From contig JBFXHX010000010.1 in assembly GCA_050176585.1 (NCBI GenBank), positions 58,028 to 122,027 on the forward strand: a stretch of 64,000 bases of DNA. The letters run 5' to 3'. The stretch is from CAYYWP01 sp050176585 (GTDB lineage Bacteria; Desulfobacterota; Binatia; HRBIN30; CADEER01). Both the position numbers and the translations under genes were made by a program. The notes beneath the pieces were generated by a model. That model was given only the letters and a program-made list of their open reading frames with translations. It had not been told where the DNA came from and ran no database searches. Shown piece after piece: positions 8,857 to 18,100 of this stretch (position 1 is its first letter; each line of letters opens with the position of its first letter).

Positions 8857-11800
8857 TTATGGCGCGCCGCCGCCGAGCAGGATGAACACGCACGGCACGT
8901 CGGCCGCCGTCACGCTCCCATCGGCATTGCAGTCCGTGTCACAGCGCAACCGCGCGCGGCGATCGAATATGGCGATGCACGTGGCCGTGGCATCCTCCTC
9001 CTCGAGGGCGAAATCACAGTCCGCGTCGCCCTGCGGATTCCCTTCCCGGACCGTCGGCGTCCGCGTGCGGCTGGGCGTCGCGGTCGGGGTGGCCGTGGGC
9101 GTCCGCGTGACCGGGAACGGATCTCTGGGATCCGCGGGGTCGGTGCCGGCGTCGAGCTCGTCGCGGTCGAAAAGGCCATCATCGTCGCGATCGAGCCCGA
9201 TCCGCATGCCCTCGCCCGGGGGCACGCACGTGTAGGTGACCTCCTGGCCATCCGCAACCGCCAGCCCGCGCAGCTGCGCATCGGTCAGCGGCGCCTCCGC
9301 AGCGCGATCGCTCCGGAACTCGGCGTTCGCGGAATTCAGCAAGTACCCGCGCGCTTCGCCGCCGATCACCGCTTTGGCCACCAGGTCGCACTCGCGGGCA
9401 CCGGGCTGGCCGATCAATTCGAACGCCGTACCCGCGCGCGCGATCAGGAGGTCGATACGCGGTCCGACCACCGCCGCATTGTCGCTGCTGAGCGTGATTT
9501 GCTGCCCAACGATCGGCGCGTAGGTGGTGTCGAAGGCGAGGATGTACTGCTCGAGGTCCTCGCGCTGATGGTCGGCCATGGTGAAGATGCGCGCGCGGAG
9601 AAAATCGAAGACCGTCGCCGTGCTTCCGTCGTGGAGAAAGCCGAAGCCGCGAATCTGCTCACCTTGATGCGCCGCATGCGCGGGCAGGATGTCGGCGAAG
9701 CGCGTGTTGGGCGTCCCGAACATCCCGATCTTCTGATATGCGTTCTTCAGCTGCGGAACCTTGAACTCCTGGGGTTCGTCGTCGAAGGTGGTCCCGCCGA
9801 GCGTGCCGAAGTTCCCCTCCGACGCCTTGAGCGTGTGGCACCCGGCGCAGTGTGCCGCCGGATCGGTGAACAGGCGCCGGTCGAGAAAAATCGCGCGGCC
9901 GCTCGCCTGTGAGATCGTGAGCTGGTTGTCGAGGGCGCGCACCGGGTTCGGCGGCGGCATGATCTCCAGCGCGAAGTCGGTAAACGCCTGCATGTCCGCC
10001 TCGGGAATCTCGCCTTCGTCGCGCCCCAGCAAGCTCTCGAAGGCGGCGTTGAACGCCTCGAAAGCGAGCTCCGTGTCGAACCCGCGCGGGTCGCCGAGGA
10101 ACGTCGCGCCGGTGCGATCGCCGCGCCAGTGCATCGGGCCCTGGTGTGCGAGGCCGCGGAGTGTCTGCGTCGTCATCGGCCCTTTCAGCGGGTGGAACGG
10201 GAGCCGCTGCCCGGTGGGACCGAGCGGGTTGAAGTTCGGCGCCACGTGCTCATCGGGGTTGCCGAGATCCCACGCGAGGCTGTCGACGTCGCCAAAGACG
10301 TGGCAGGTCGCGCACGAGGCCTCGCCGTTACTCGAGGTCGAGCGGGCGTCATACAAGAACGGCCGCCCCCCCACCACGCGCGCCGGCTCGGGGTTGTACA
10401 GCCGATGCTGCGCGATCTCGCGTCCCGCGGCCGTGTCGATGACCTTGATCGCATTGTCGAAGCGGGTCAAGGCGTACAAGCGTTGATTGCTCTCGTCGAG
10501 CGCCAACCCGGAAGGTCCGCCACCACTGACCTCGATGCGCGCCGCGGCGGACGGCACGAAGCTGTCCGCCTCCAGCTCGACGGTGTCGAACACGCCGATC
10601 GCGCTCGACCCGAACGCCGCGACGTACAAACGGCCGTCGGCCGCGAGCGCCATGTCGAGCGGCGTCGCGAGGCTCGCCTCGTTCACGCCCGGTGGCATCG
10701 GCGCGGTGCGATAGCCCTGCGGCAGCGCCCGGATGTGCTTGTTCAGATGGCGCGGCAAGACGTTGGCGCCATCGATGACGGTGATTTGCGTTTCGTGCAA
10801 ATCGCCCCGCAGGCTGCTGCCGACCTGGCGGGCCCCCTCGAAACGCACCTCGTTCCGCGCTTCGGTGTTGCTCACGTAGAGTGTCCCGTTGGACGGATGC
10901 ACCACCATGTTGAACAGAACCGTCCCGACATGCGCGAACGCGCCCGTCTCGCGCGGCGGATTGGCAACGGCGTCGATGCGAAACACGTCGCGGTCGGGAA
11001 GATCGAAGCGCACGGCGTTCGTCCAGTTGCGGCCCAGCTCGTCTTCCCACACCCCGGTCGCGCGGTTGCGCTTCACGATCAGACCGACTTCGGGAGCCGG
11101 CGTGCCCTCGACGTTGGCGTTCGGCGCGGGCACACCTCCCGGCACTCGTGCGGCGGAGAGACCGCCCGGGACCTGCACGCCGTCGACGGCGCATTCGCCT
11201 CCGCTCGCGCCGCCGTCGCACACGGCGCCCTCGGTGACAGCCGTCGTCTGATTGCCGGACTGAAACACGGCGGCATAGACGGTGCGCCCGTCGGGCGAAG
11301 CGGCGAGCGCGCGCGGCGTGTCGCCGAAGAGCTCCAGAACGGTCTCCGGACTGCCGCCGGCGCTCTCGCCGAGATCGAGCGCGTTGAAGACGAACACGAG
11401 CGCGCGCGGCGTGCCGGGGGTCGTGAGCGCGAGCGGCACCGACGCCGGCAGGTTCTGCCCGAGCCGAGCGGTAGTGATGAAGGCGCGCGTGAAAAACCCC
11501 GCGCCGTCGGTTGCTCCGGCAAAGACGATGTCGCGCGGCTCATCGCCGACCAGCAGCGTGCGCACCACGCGCGGCGGCGTCGCGCCGATGTTCACCACGC
11601 TGATGCTGTCCGACAGGTGGTTGACGACCCACACCTCCTCGTTTGTCCGCGCGGCGACGGCTACCGGCTCGAGGCCGACCGGCACCGAGCCCACACGTGA
11701 GATATCGGCGCCGTCGAGGCGGAACACTTCCAAGCGTCCGTCCGGCGTATTGACGGCCAGCAACGAGCGGCGATCCGGCGTCAATGCCAGCGGCCTGACC

Positions 11801-11913
11801 TGTCCCGATTCGAAGGTGACGAACCCCACCGCCGTCCGCGCCGAAAAGACTCCGGCGAGCAGCGACCCGACAATGGCTCCCGCCGCGAGCCCGTACCGCA
11901 TGCCTCCGCGCAT
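8857..11913 (-). CDS. Secreted beta-propeller / di-haem cytochrome c fusion with dockerin-like C-terminus
   Basis: 1,018 residues. A signal peptide (residues ~5-28) is followed by a YncE/40-residue beta-propeller region (residues ~30-500: repeated PLALTPDRRSLLAVNTPDG-like and VWVVNHLSDSISVV units). A cytochrome c peroxidase-like region carries two haem sites, C535-A-T-C538-H and C690-A-G-C693-H (numbered from the GTG at 11916). It ends with a Thr/Pro linker and two dockerin-like loops: DADCDFALEEED and DCNADGSVTAAD. It is probably surface-exposed or periplasmic and redox-active. It starts at ATG 11913 or the adjacent GTG 11916; ATG 11901 also fits. It stands alone, 49 bases from the convergent DoxX gene. 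Confidence 0.85.
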   Translation of the reverse strand: MRGGMRYGLAAGAIVGSLLAGVFSARTAVGFVTFESGQVRPLALTPDRRSLLAVNTPDGRLEVFRLDGADISRVGSVPVGLEPVAVAARTNEEVWVVNHLSDSISVVNIGATPPRVVRTLLVGDEPRDIVFAGATDGAGFFTRAFITTARLGQNLPASVPLALTTPGTPRALVFVFNALDLGESAGGSPETVLELFGDTPRALAASPDGRTVYAAVFQSGNQTTAVTEGAVCDGGASGGECAVDGVQVPGGLSAARVPGGVPAPNANVEGTPAPEVGLIVKRNRATGVWEDELGRNWTNAVRFDLPDRDVFRIDAVANPPRETGAFAHVGTVLFNMVVHPSNGTLYVSNTEARNEVRFEGARQVGSSLRGDLHETQITVIDGANVLPRHLNKHIRALPQGYRTAPMPPGVNEASLATPLDMALAADGRLYVAAFGSSAIGVFDTVELEADSFVPSAAARIEVSGGGPSGLALDESNQRLYALTRFDNAIKVIDTAAGREIAQHRLYNPEPARVVGGRPFLYDARSTSSNGEASCATCHVFGDVDSLAWDLGNPDEHVAPNFNPLGPTGQRLPFHPLKGPMTTQTLRGLAHQGPMHWRGDRTGATFLGDPRGFDTELAFEAFNAAFESLLGRDEGEIPEADMQAFTDFALEIMPPPNPVRALDNQLTISQASGRAIFLDRRLFTDPAAHCAGCHTLKASEGNFGTLGGTTFDDEPQEFKVPQLKNAYQKIGMFGTPNTRFADILPAHAAHQGEQIRGFGFLHDGSTATVFDFLRARIFTMADHQREDLEQYILAFDTTYAPIVGQQITLSSDNAAVVGPRIDLLIARAGTAFELIGQPGARECDLVAKAVIGGEARGYLLNSANAEFRSDRAAEAPLTDAQLRGLAVADGQEVTYTCVPPGEGMRIGLDRDDDGLFDRDELDAGTDPADPRDPFPVTRTPTATPTATPSRTRTPTVREGNPQGDADCDFALEEEDATATCIAIFDRRARLRCDTDCNADGSVTAADVPCVFILLGGGAP

Positions 11914-12241
11914 CACCCCTCGATCCGACCGCCGGCCATCATGGCAAGTGCCACGAGCAGATGACAGTCAGAAAAACGCGCGGCTGGCTAATTGGTTCGT
12001 CTCCGACCTGCTCATGTTGACGACCCGCGGCGGAGCCATAGCCGTCACCTGTCGCCACGGAGGGCGCGAGTACCGGGGTGTAGCGGATCCGATCTCAGCG
12101 CAGAGACGTGGAGGCGGTTGATCACAGGAGCAGCCCTGCACGTGCTCGAACGGCTCCGCGTTCCCTCGCCTCCGCGTTGCACGGCGCCCCACCGAACCCC
12201 GGTAACCCGCTGAGATCATCGCTCGGGAATCCGTCGAGGCG
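11914..12241. other. Intergenic stretch between two large secreted-protein genes
   Basis: No gene is supported. 12092-12183 contains degenerate phrases of the type AGAGACGTGGAGGCGG and CTCCGCGTT, resembling low-grade intergenic repeats also seen near 20950. Nothing else is recognisable. Confidence 0.4.
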
Positions 12242-14956
12242 CTACGGCGACGGCGGCGGCATCCAGTTTGCCGTCACGTCTCCGATTACGATTCCGCTGT
12301 AGTCCTGCCCCGCCACGCTGTCGCTCAGCGGTGCGTAGGCAATGTTTCCCATCTGGCACATGCCGGGGCTGAGTATTGGCGGCGAGGCGGTCTGATCCGG
12401 CACGGGGCTGGCGTTCGGGGTGAAGAGCCACTCGGAGTCACAGGCCGTCACAGCTGCGAATGGCGATAGGCTTCCTGCGATGCGCTCCAAAATGCGCGTC
12501 GCGTCGAGCGCGCTGCAGGTGCCGTTGCCGGTGACGTCGCAAGCCAGGAGCTGCGCGGGCGAGAACGGCCGCATGGCGGGATCTGCGATGAACTGGAGGA
12601 TGAACGTGGCGTCGAGCGCCGAAATCGCGGCGTCCGTATCGCCGCTCTTGTGCGGCGTCAGCGTCCAGTCGGCTTGTGCAAGCGGTGCGGCGGAATAGGC
12701 TCCGGCCGCATCGCTACCGAACGACTCCGTCCCGGAACCGCCGCTGGCCTCGACTGTCGCCCCCCCGATCGGGCGGCCGCCGGCGTAATACAACAACGTA
12801 CCGCGCGCGCCACGTGGGCAGCGAACGAGCCGCACCGAGCCGTTCAAGGTGCCGCTCAGATCCATGCCGGTCGCGGTGCCACCGCCGCCGCTGAACGGGT
12901 TGTTCTGCACGTCGACTCGCAGGCGATGCACCCCCGTCCCCAGAGCGAAGCCGGGTATTGTCGCCGCGGTGGTGAACCCGATGGTGGCGGGCGTGGTGGC
13001 AACGGGGTTGGCGTCCAGGAAGACGCTGGCCGTGTTGTCGGCGAGAACCATGAGCGGGGACGGCATCAGCGCTCCACACTGCTCCCAACACATTTCGTAT
13101 GTGTACAGCCCGCCTGGGCAATCGCTGGTGAGCGTGCTCGTGCACCCCGCGTTCGCCGAGATCCACTGGGTATTCGCCAGCGTCGCCCACGCGCCGTTCG
13201 CGGCGATGACCGTTGCCGGACCGGGCGAGAACCCCGTGGTACCCGCCGGTGCCGCGATCAGCGACCATATCGGATCTGGATTGCCGAACGTCTGCTGCCC
13301 GGTAGAGATGTCTATGCCGATCGGTTCGTCGCACGTCGGCGTCGCGGTAGCCGAGGGCGTCGCCGTTGAGGTGGCTGTCGGCGTGGCCGGACGGGTCGCG
13401 GTCCGCGTAGACGTCCGCGTACTGGTGGAGGTGGGGGTCAGCGTCGGCAGCACGCGCGTGCTGGTCGGCGTGGGGGTCGCGGGCCGGCACTTGCCGCTCG
13501 CGCCCGCGGCGAAGATGACCACGACCTCCTGAAGCGTCAGCGCGCGGGCGAACAGCTCGAGCTCGTCGATGGCGCCCTCGAAGAACTCCGAAGCCGGCGC
13601 GCGGAAATCATTCGTGGATGCGATGATCAAGTTGCCCGTATTGTCCGCGCTCAGACCGGCGAACGGGGTCGTGCTGAACGTCGTGACGATCGCGCCGTCG
13701 ACGATGAGGGCTCCCCCCGTCGCCGAGGCGGGATTGCGCTGGGTGACCACGGCGACCTGATGCCAATTGCCGTCGGCCAGGTTGATCGTCGTGTCCTGCA
13801 CCTGGATCGAGCCATGCGGCGTGGCATTGACGTCGTTGCTGATCGAGAAGCCGAGATAACCGTCCTGCAGGTAGAACGCGTAGCCATAGAGCGCGTCGGT
13901 CGGCCCGGCGATGCGCTTGTCGACGATCGGCATGTAGCCGGTGCCCGGCGCGGGGACCAAAATCCAGGCGTCGATCGAGAAATCGCCGGTCCCGAAGTTT
14001 AGGTTGGCGGCGTTGGCGACCTGTACGGAATCCGTCGACCCGTTGAAGCTCAACGAGCCGCCCACCATTCCCCCTCCCGGCACTGGTCCGCCCTGCCCGA
14101 CGGGACCAGTATGCGGGATCCCGTGATTGCCATCGCCGATGTCCGCGACCAGCGTAGCCCCCGTCCCCTCGTCGAACGGCCACCACGAGACCATGTTGGC
14201 CGGCGGATCGATGCACGGCGGGTCATTCGGCACGACCGCGACGTCGTCGATGTAGTAATAAGCGAAGTTGAACGCGCCGCCCTGCCCCATCAATGGCGTG
14301 GTCAGAGTATCGTCGGCGAAGTTGCCGAAGGTCACGTGGCTCTCGCCGCCGCTGGCGACGTAGGTACCGGACACGAGCGTCCAGTTCACCTTGTCGGTGA
14401 TGTAATTGCCGACCGGGTGGTGCACCTGTGGGGTGAACGGAAGCGTGTAGGAGACCAAGGGCATGTTGATCGCGCCGGCCGATAGATAGGCGCCGAGGCG
14501 GTCGATGGCCCAACGCGAATTGTCCACGAGCGACACGTAGAAGGACACTTGATAGCTCTGTCCCGCGGTGAGCGGCGTAACCAGCGTGGCCTGCACGTAC
14601 TCGCGATACTGGTTGGCCGGGCGCAGGTGGAACCCAGCGTACGCCTGACCGGTCTTCGCTGGCTGGTTGCCGAACCCGTTCGCCGGCACGCCGACGATCG
14701 GTGGGGCCAGCGCGTGATAGTAGTCCGGCGAGCTGCCGGTCGGCGAGCTCCAGCCGGTCGCCTCGTTGAAATCCGCCGCCGACTGGCTGACGGTGGTCGG
14801 GATCCCGGTGTTCACCTCGAAACTGGGATTCGACACCAGGTTTTGTGCCTGGGCGGCGCCCGCCAGGAGGAGTGCCCCGGCCAGAGCGCGCCAGAGGGCC
14901 AAGCCCCCCACCCCGAGAACGCGCGCGAGTTGCAGGAAGTGACGCGCTTCAAACAC
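12242..14956 (-). CDS. Secreted LamG-domain protein with dockerin-like C-terminal repeats
   Basis: 904 residues from a GTG start preceded by a near-perfect AAGGAGG five bases upstream; the same frame is open to 15346 but without protein character. The signal peptide ends near ...LLLAGAAQA-QN. Domain order: a jelly-roll carbohydrate-binding-like module starting NLVSNPSFEV (residues ~40-230); a LamG/concanavalin-like lectin domain (MVSWWPFDEG ... SFNGSTDSVQV, ~245-450); a Thr/Pro/Ser linker (TPTSTRVLPTLTPTSTST); a second beta-rich module with TGVHRLRVDVQNNPF; a carboxypeptidase-regulatory-like fold (GTLLYYAGGRPIGGATV); and a dockerin-like pair (SGDTDAAISALDA, CDVTGNGTCSALDA). It is likely exported and displayed at the surface, possibly binding polysaccharide. 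Confidence 0.85.
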   Translation of the reverse strand: MFEARHFLQLARVLGVGGLALWRALAGALLLAGAAQAQNLVSNPSFEVNTGIPTTVSQSAADFNEATGWSSPTGSSPDYYHALAPPIVGVPANGFGNQPAKTGQAYAGFHLRPANQYREYVQATLVTPLTAGQSYQVSFYVSLVDNSRWAIDRLGAYLSAGAINMPLVSYTLPFTPQVHHPVGNYITDKVNWTLVSGTYVASGGESHVTFGNFADDTLTTPLMGQGGAFNFAYYYIDDVAVVPNDPPCIDPPANMVSWWPFDEGTGATLVADIGDGNHGIPHTGPVGQGGPVPGGGMVGGSLSFNGSTDSVQVANAANLNFGTGDFSIDAWILVPAPGTGYMPIVDKRIAGPTDALYGYAFYLQDGYLGFSISNDVNATPHGSIQVQDTTINLADGNWHQVAVVTQRNPASATGGALIVDGAIVTTFSTTPFAGLSADNTGNLIIASTNDFRAPASEFFEGAIDELELFARALTLQEVVVIFAAGASGKCRPATPTPTSTRVLPTLTPTSTSTRTSTRTATRPATPTATSTATPSATATPTCDEPIGIDISTGQQTFGNPDPIWSLIAAPAGTTGFSPGPATVIAANGAWATLANTQWISANAGCTSTLTSDCPGGLYTYEMCWEQCGALMPSPLMVLADNTASVFLDANPVATTPATIGFTTAATIPGFALGTGVHRLRVDVQNNPFSGGGGTATGMDLSGTLNGSVRLVRCPRGARGTLLYYAGGRPIGGATVEASGGSGTESFGSDAAGAYSAAPLAQADWTLTPHKSGDTDAAISALDATFILQFIADPAMRPFSPAQLLACDVTGNGTCSALDATRILERIAGSLSPFAAVTACDSEWLFTPNASPVPDQTASPPILSPGMCQMGNIAYAPLSDSVAGQDYSGIVIGDVTANWMPPPSP

Positions 14957-15119
14957 GCCAGCCTCCTTGGCTGTGGAGTAGGTAGTAAAAACTTGCTGCG
15001 ATATGTTCAGTCGTCCGATCTTAATCGCATCGGGATGCAGAAGGCAAAGGCTTTTCGCGATTGTTGCGACGAGGGGCGCCGCGGCCGCTTGGGTGTGGCG
15101 AGACCAACCGCGGACGCGG

Positions 15120-18100
15120 TTAGCGCCCCGCGGTGGCCAGATTAGAAGCTGGCGCGATGCGCGCCCCCAACACGCGCACGGCGCCGTCGTGGACGAGATC
15201 TTGTATCGCAGCCTGAAAGGCGTCGCGGATGCGCGAGCCGACGCGCTGGTGGCCAACGTGATTTGCCGCCGCGCGGATGAGTGCGTCTGGCGGCATCGCA
15301 CCGGAAGCGTGCAACACAGCGAGGATCGCTTCTCGCCGCATGGCATGGGTCACCGTCGCGGGGTCGATCGGTTCGCCGGTGGCGCGCACCGGCACGGCCG
15401 ATGCGGCGGTACGCAGCGGCGGGGAGTGATCCTGCACTCGAGCGGGCGCCTCGTCGGCAGTCTCCAGCGGCCGCAGTTCGCGGTTCGCACCCATGCCGGC
15501 CGGGCGCCGCGGCTGAGCGAGGGCCGCGGCATACGCCTGCTGCAGGCGTGCGATCTCGCTTTCGCGCGCTACGCGCCAGTCGGTAGACCAGATGCGATGC
15601 AGCGTCCAGCCGAGGTTCTCGAGTACCGACTGACGCAGTCGGTCCCGATCACGCGCCGTCGCGGCGGAGTGGTAAGTCGCGCCATCACATTCGATGCCCA
15701 GTACGTGGCGCCCGGGCAGGGCTGGATCGCGCGCCGCGAGATCGATCCGATAGCCCGAGCAGCCGACCTGCCGGTCCATTCGCCAGCCGAGGCTCTCGCA
15801 CACGGACAGCACGTCCTGCTCGAAAGGCGATTCGCACTCCGCAAGCGAGTCGATAGTGGCGCTTGCGTGCAGTGCGCGCTCGCCATCGCGCGCATAGGCG
15901 AGAAAATCGCGCAGATGGCGTACGCCGAGCGAGGCGGTACGGGACAGGTCGATCTCCTCCGGATCCATCGACGTGACGACGACCAGGCGCTCGCGTGCGC
16001 GCGTCACTGCGACATTCAGCCGCCTTTCCCCGCCGTGGCGGTTCATCGGACCGAAGTTGAGCGAGGTGCGGCCGCTCGCATCCCGACCGAATGTCGTCGA
16101 GAAGATCATCATGTCGCGCTCGTCGCCCTGCACGTTCTCCAGGTTTTTCACGAACACTGGTTCTGGCGCCGCGGCGCTGAAGTACGGTTCGATCTCGGGA
16201 TGGGCGAGCCGTTTCGCCTCGAGCAGCGTGTCGATGAGATCCTGCTGCTGCACGTTGAACGTCACCACCCCGATGGAGCGCTCGCGCAGCCGCGGGTCGC
16301 GCAGGCGCTCGAGGATGAGATCCACCACGCGGTGCGCCTCCACCTCGTTGCGGCGCGACGCTCCGCGATCGAAGACGCCCGCCACACGAACGAACTCGAC
16401 ACCGCACCCCTCCGCCTCGGGATCGGCAGCGGGGAACGTCACCAGTCTGTTGTCGTAATAGTGTCGATTGGAGAAGGCGATCAGGCGCTCGTCGCGGCTG
16501 CGGTAATGCCAGGCGAGCATCAAGCGCGGCACCCCCGACACGAATGCTTCGTCGAGCACGCTCTCCGCGTCCTGCGGCACCCCCTCCAATGCCGCGTCGT
16601 CGCCGCCCTCGCTGGTGAAAAAATCGGTAGGCGGCATCTGTTTAGGATCCCCGACCACGATCACCTGCCGTCCGCGCCAGAGGGCGCCGACCGCGTCCGC
16701 CGTACGCACCTGCGAAGCCTCGTCGAAGATCACCGCATCGAACTTTTCGCAGTCGACCGGGAGAAAGTGCGCCACCGCCAGCGGGCTCATCAACAGGCAG
16801 GGCGTGAGGCGCGGCACCAGCGTCGGCAGCTCGGCGAGCAGGCGGCGCACGGGCATCCGCTGCCGAGGCCGAGTCTGCGCCTGGCGGCGCAGGATGCCGA
16901 GCTCGCTTTGCGCGTGTGCGGCGGCGCCGGGCTTCGGCCGGCGGCGCAGCACCTCGCGCTGCGCTCTCGCCGTGCCGGCCGCCAGCAGCTCGCGGTCGGC
17001 GCGGCGGAACGCCTCCACCACGCGATCGTGCTCGCGGCCGCGAAACCGCGCCAGCACCGAATGGGCTTCGCTCATTTCGGCGACCCAGCTCTTCAGGAAG
17101 CCCCGCTCGTAGGCCCGGGCGATGCCATGCTCGGGCACCTGGCCATCGCGCAGATCGGCCACGAAGGCTGACAATCCGAGCTGCTCAGCTGCCGCCGCCG
17201 CGGCTTCTGCGGCGGTTTTGTCGCGCAGGCGCGGCAGCGCGGCGAGCGCGGCGGCGGCGAAGGTCTTCGCCTCCTCGACCTGCGCGGCGGGATCCTCCCC
17301 GCCGAAGGCCCTGACGCGCTCGAGCGCCAGCACCGCATCCGCGTGATCGGCCGCGGCTCGCATGCCGGCGACGGCGTCCCGCAGCGCCGTCGCGTGTGCC
17401 GCCGCCCGTGCGGCATCGAGCGGCGGCATTGCTGCCGGTATCGCCGGCTCGGCAATGTCCCGACCGCGCGCCGCCGCAGTGAGCGCCTGGACGAGATCGC
17501 TCCACCGCGCAGCATCGTGGCCGCGGGCGAAGGTGTCCGCCGGAGTGCGAGCGCCGCCGAACGCCGGCCCCATTATCTGCGCAATCGCCGGCGGCGCGTT
17601 ATCGAGCGCCGCGGCATCGGCGCGGGCGGCGATCGCGAGGTCGAGATCGGCGAGCAGTGACGGTACGTCCCCGAGCCGCGCCGTCGCCACGCGGCGCAGG
17701 GCCAAACGCGGCGTGCGCAGCTTGAGCCAGCGCGTCACGAACCAGCGGTCCCGCGCGGCGCGGATCTGTGCCGCGAGCCCGGGGAGGTCCAACGCGAAAA
17801 AGCCCTCCGCCCAACGCTCGGCGAGCACGCCGCGGCGCTCGGCACAGCGCACGGCGATGTCGCCGAGATCGGCGAGCGCGGCGAGATAGTCGGCGCGATC
17901 GGGGCGCCCAGCGAGCTCGCGCACCCAGGCGGGCGGCGCCTCGGCCAGCAGCGCGAGCATTGCGGCGACGACCTCCGGCGCGCTGCGGGCGACCCCGCGC
18001 TCGATGCCGACCAGGCCCGCGGCGGCATCGATCGCGGCCGCCGCGCTGTCGGCTTCGCGCGCGAGCTCGGCGAGTGCCGCACGCGCGTCGTCCTCGCGCC

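Noticed and set aside
10129..11700. 523-residue plus-strand frame opposite the propeller/cytochrome gene
   Set aside because: Antisense to the haem-binding protein; no recognisable fold.
15003..17171. 722-residue plus-strand frame opposite the helicase-nuclease gene
   Set aside because: Antisense to the nuclease and helicase motifs; no domain character.
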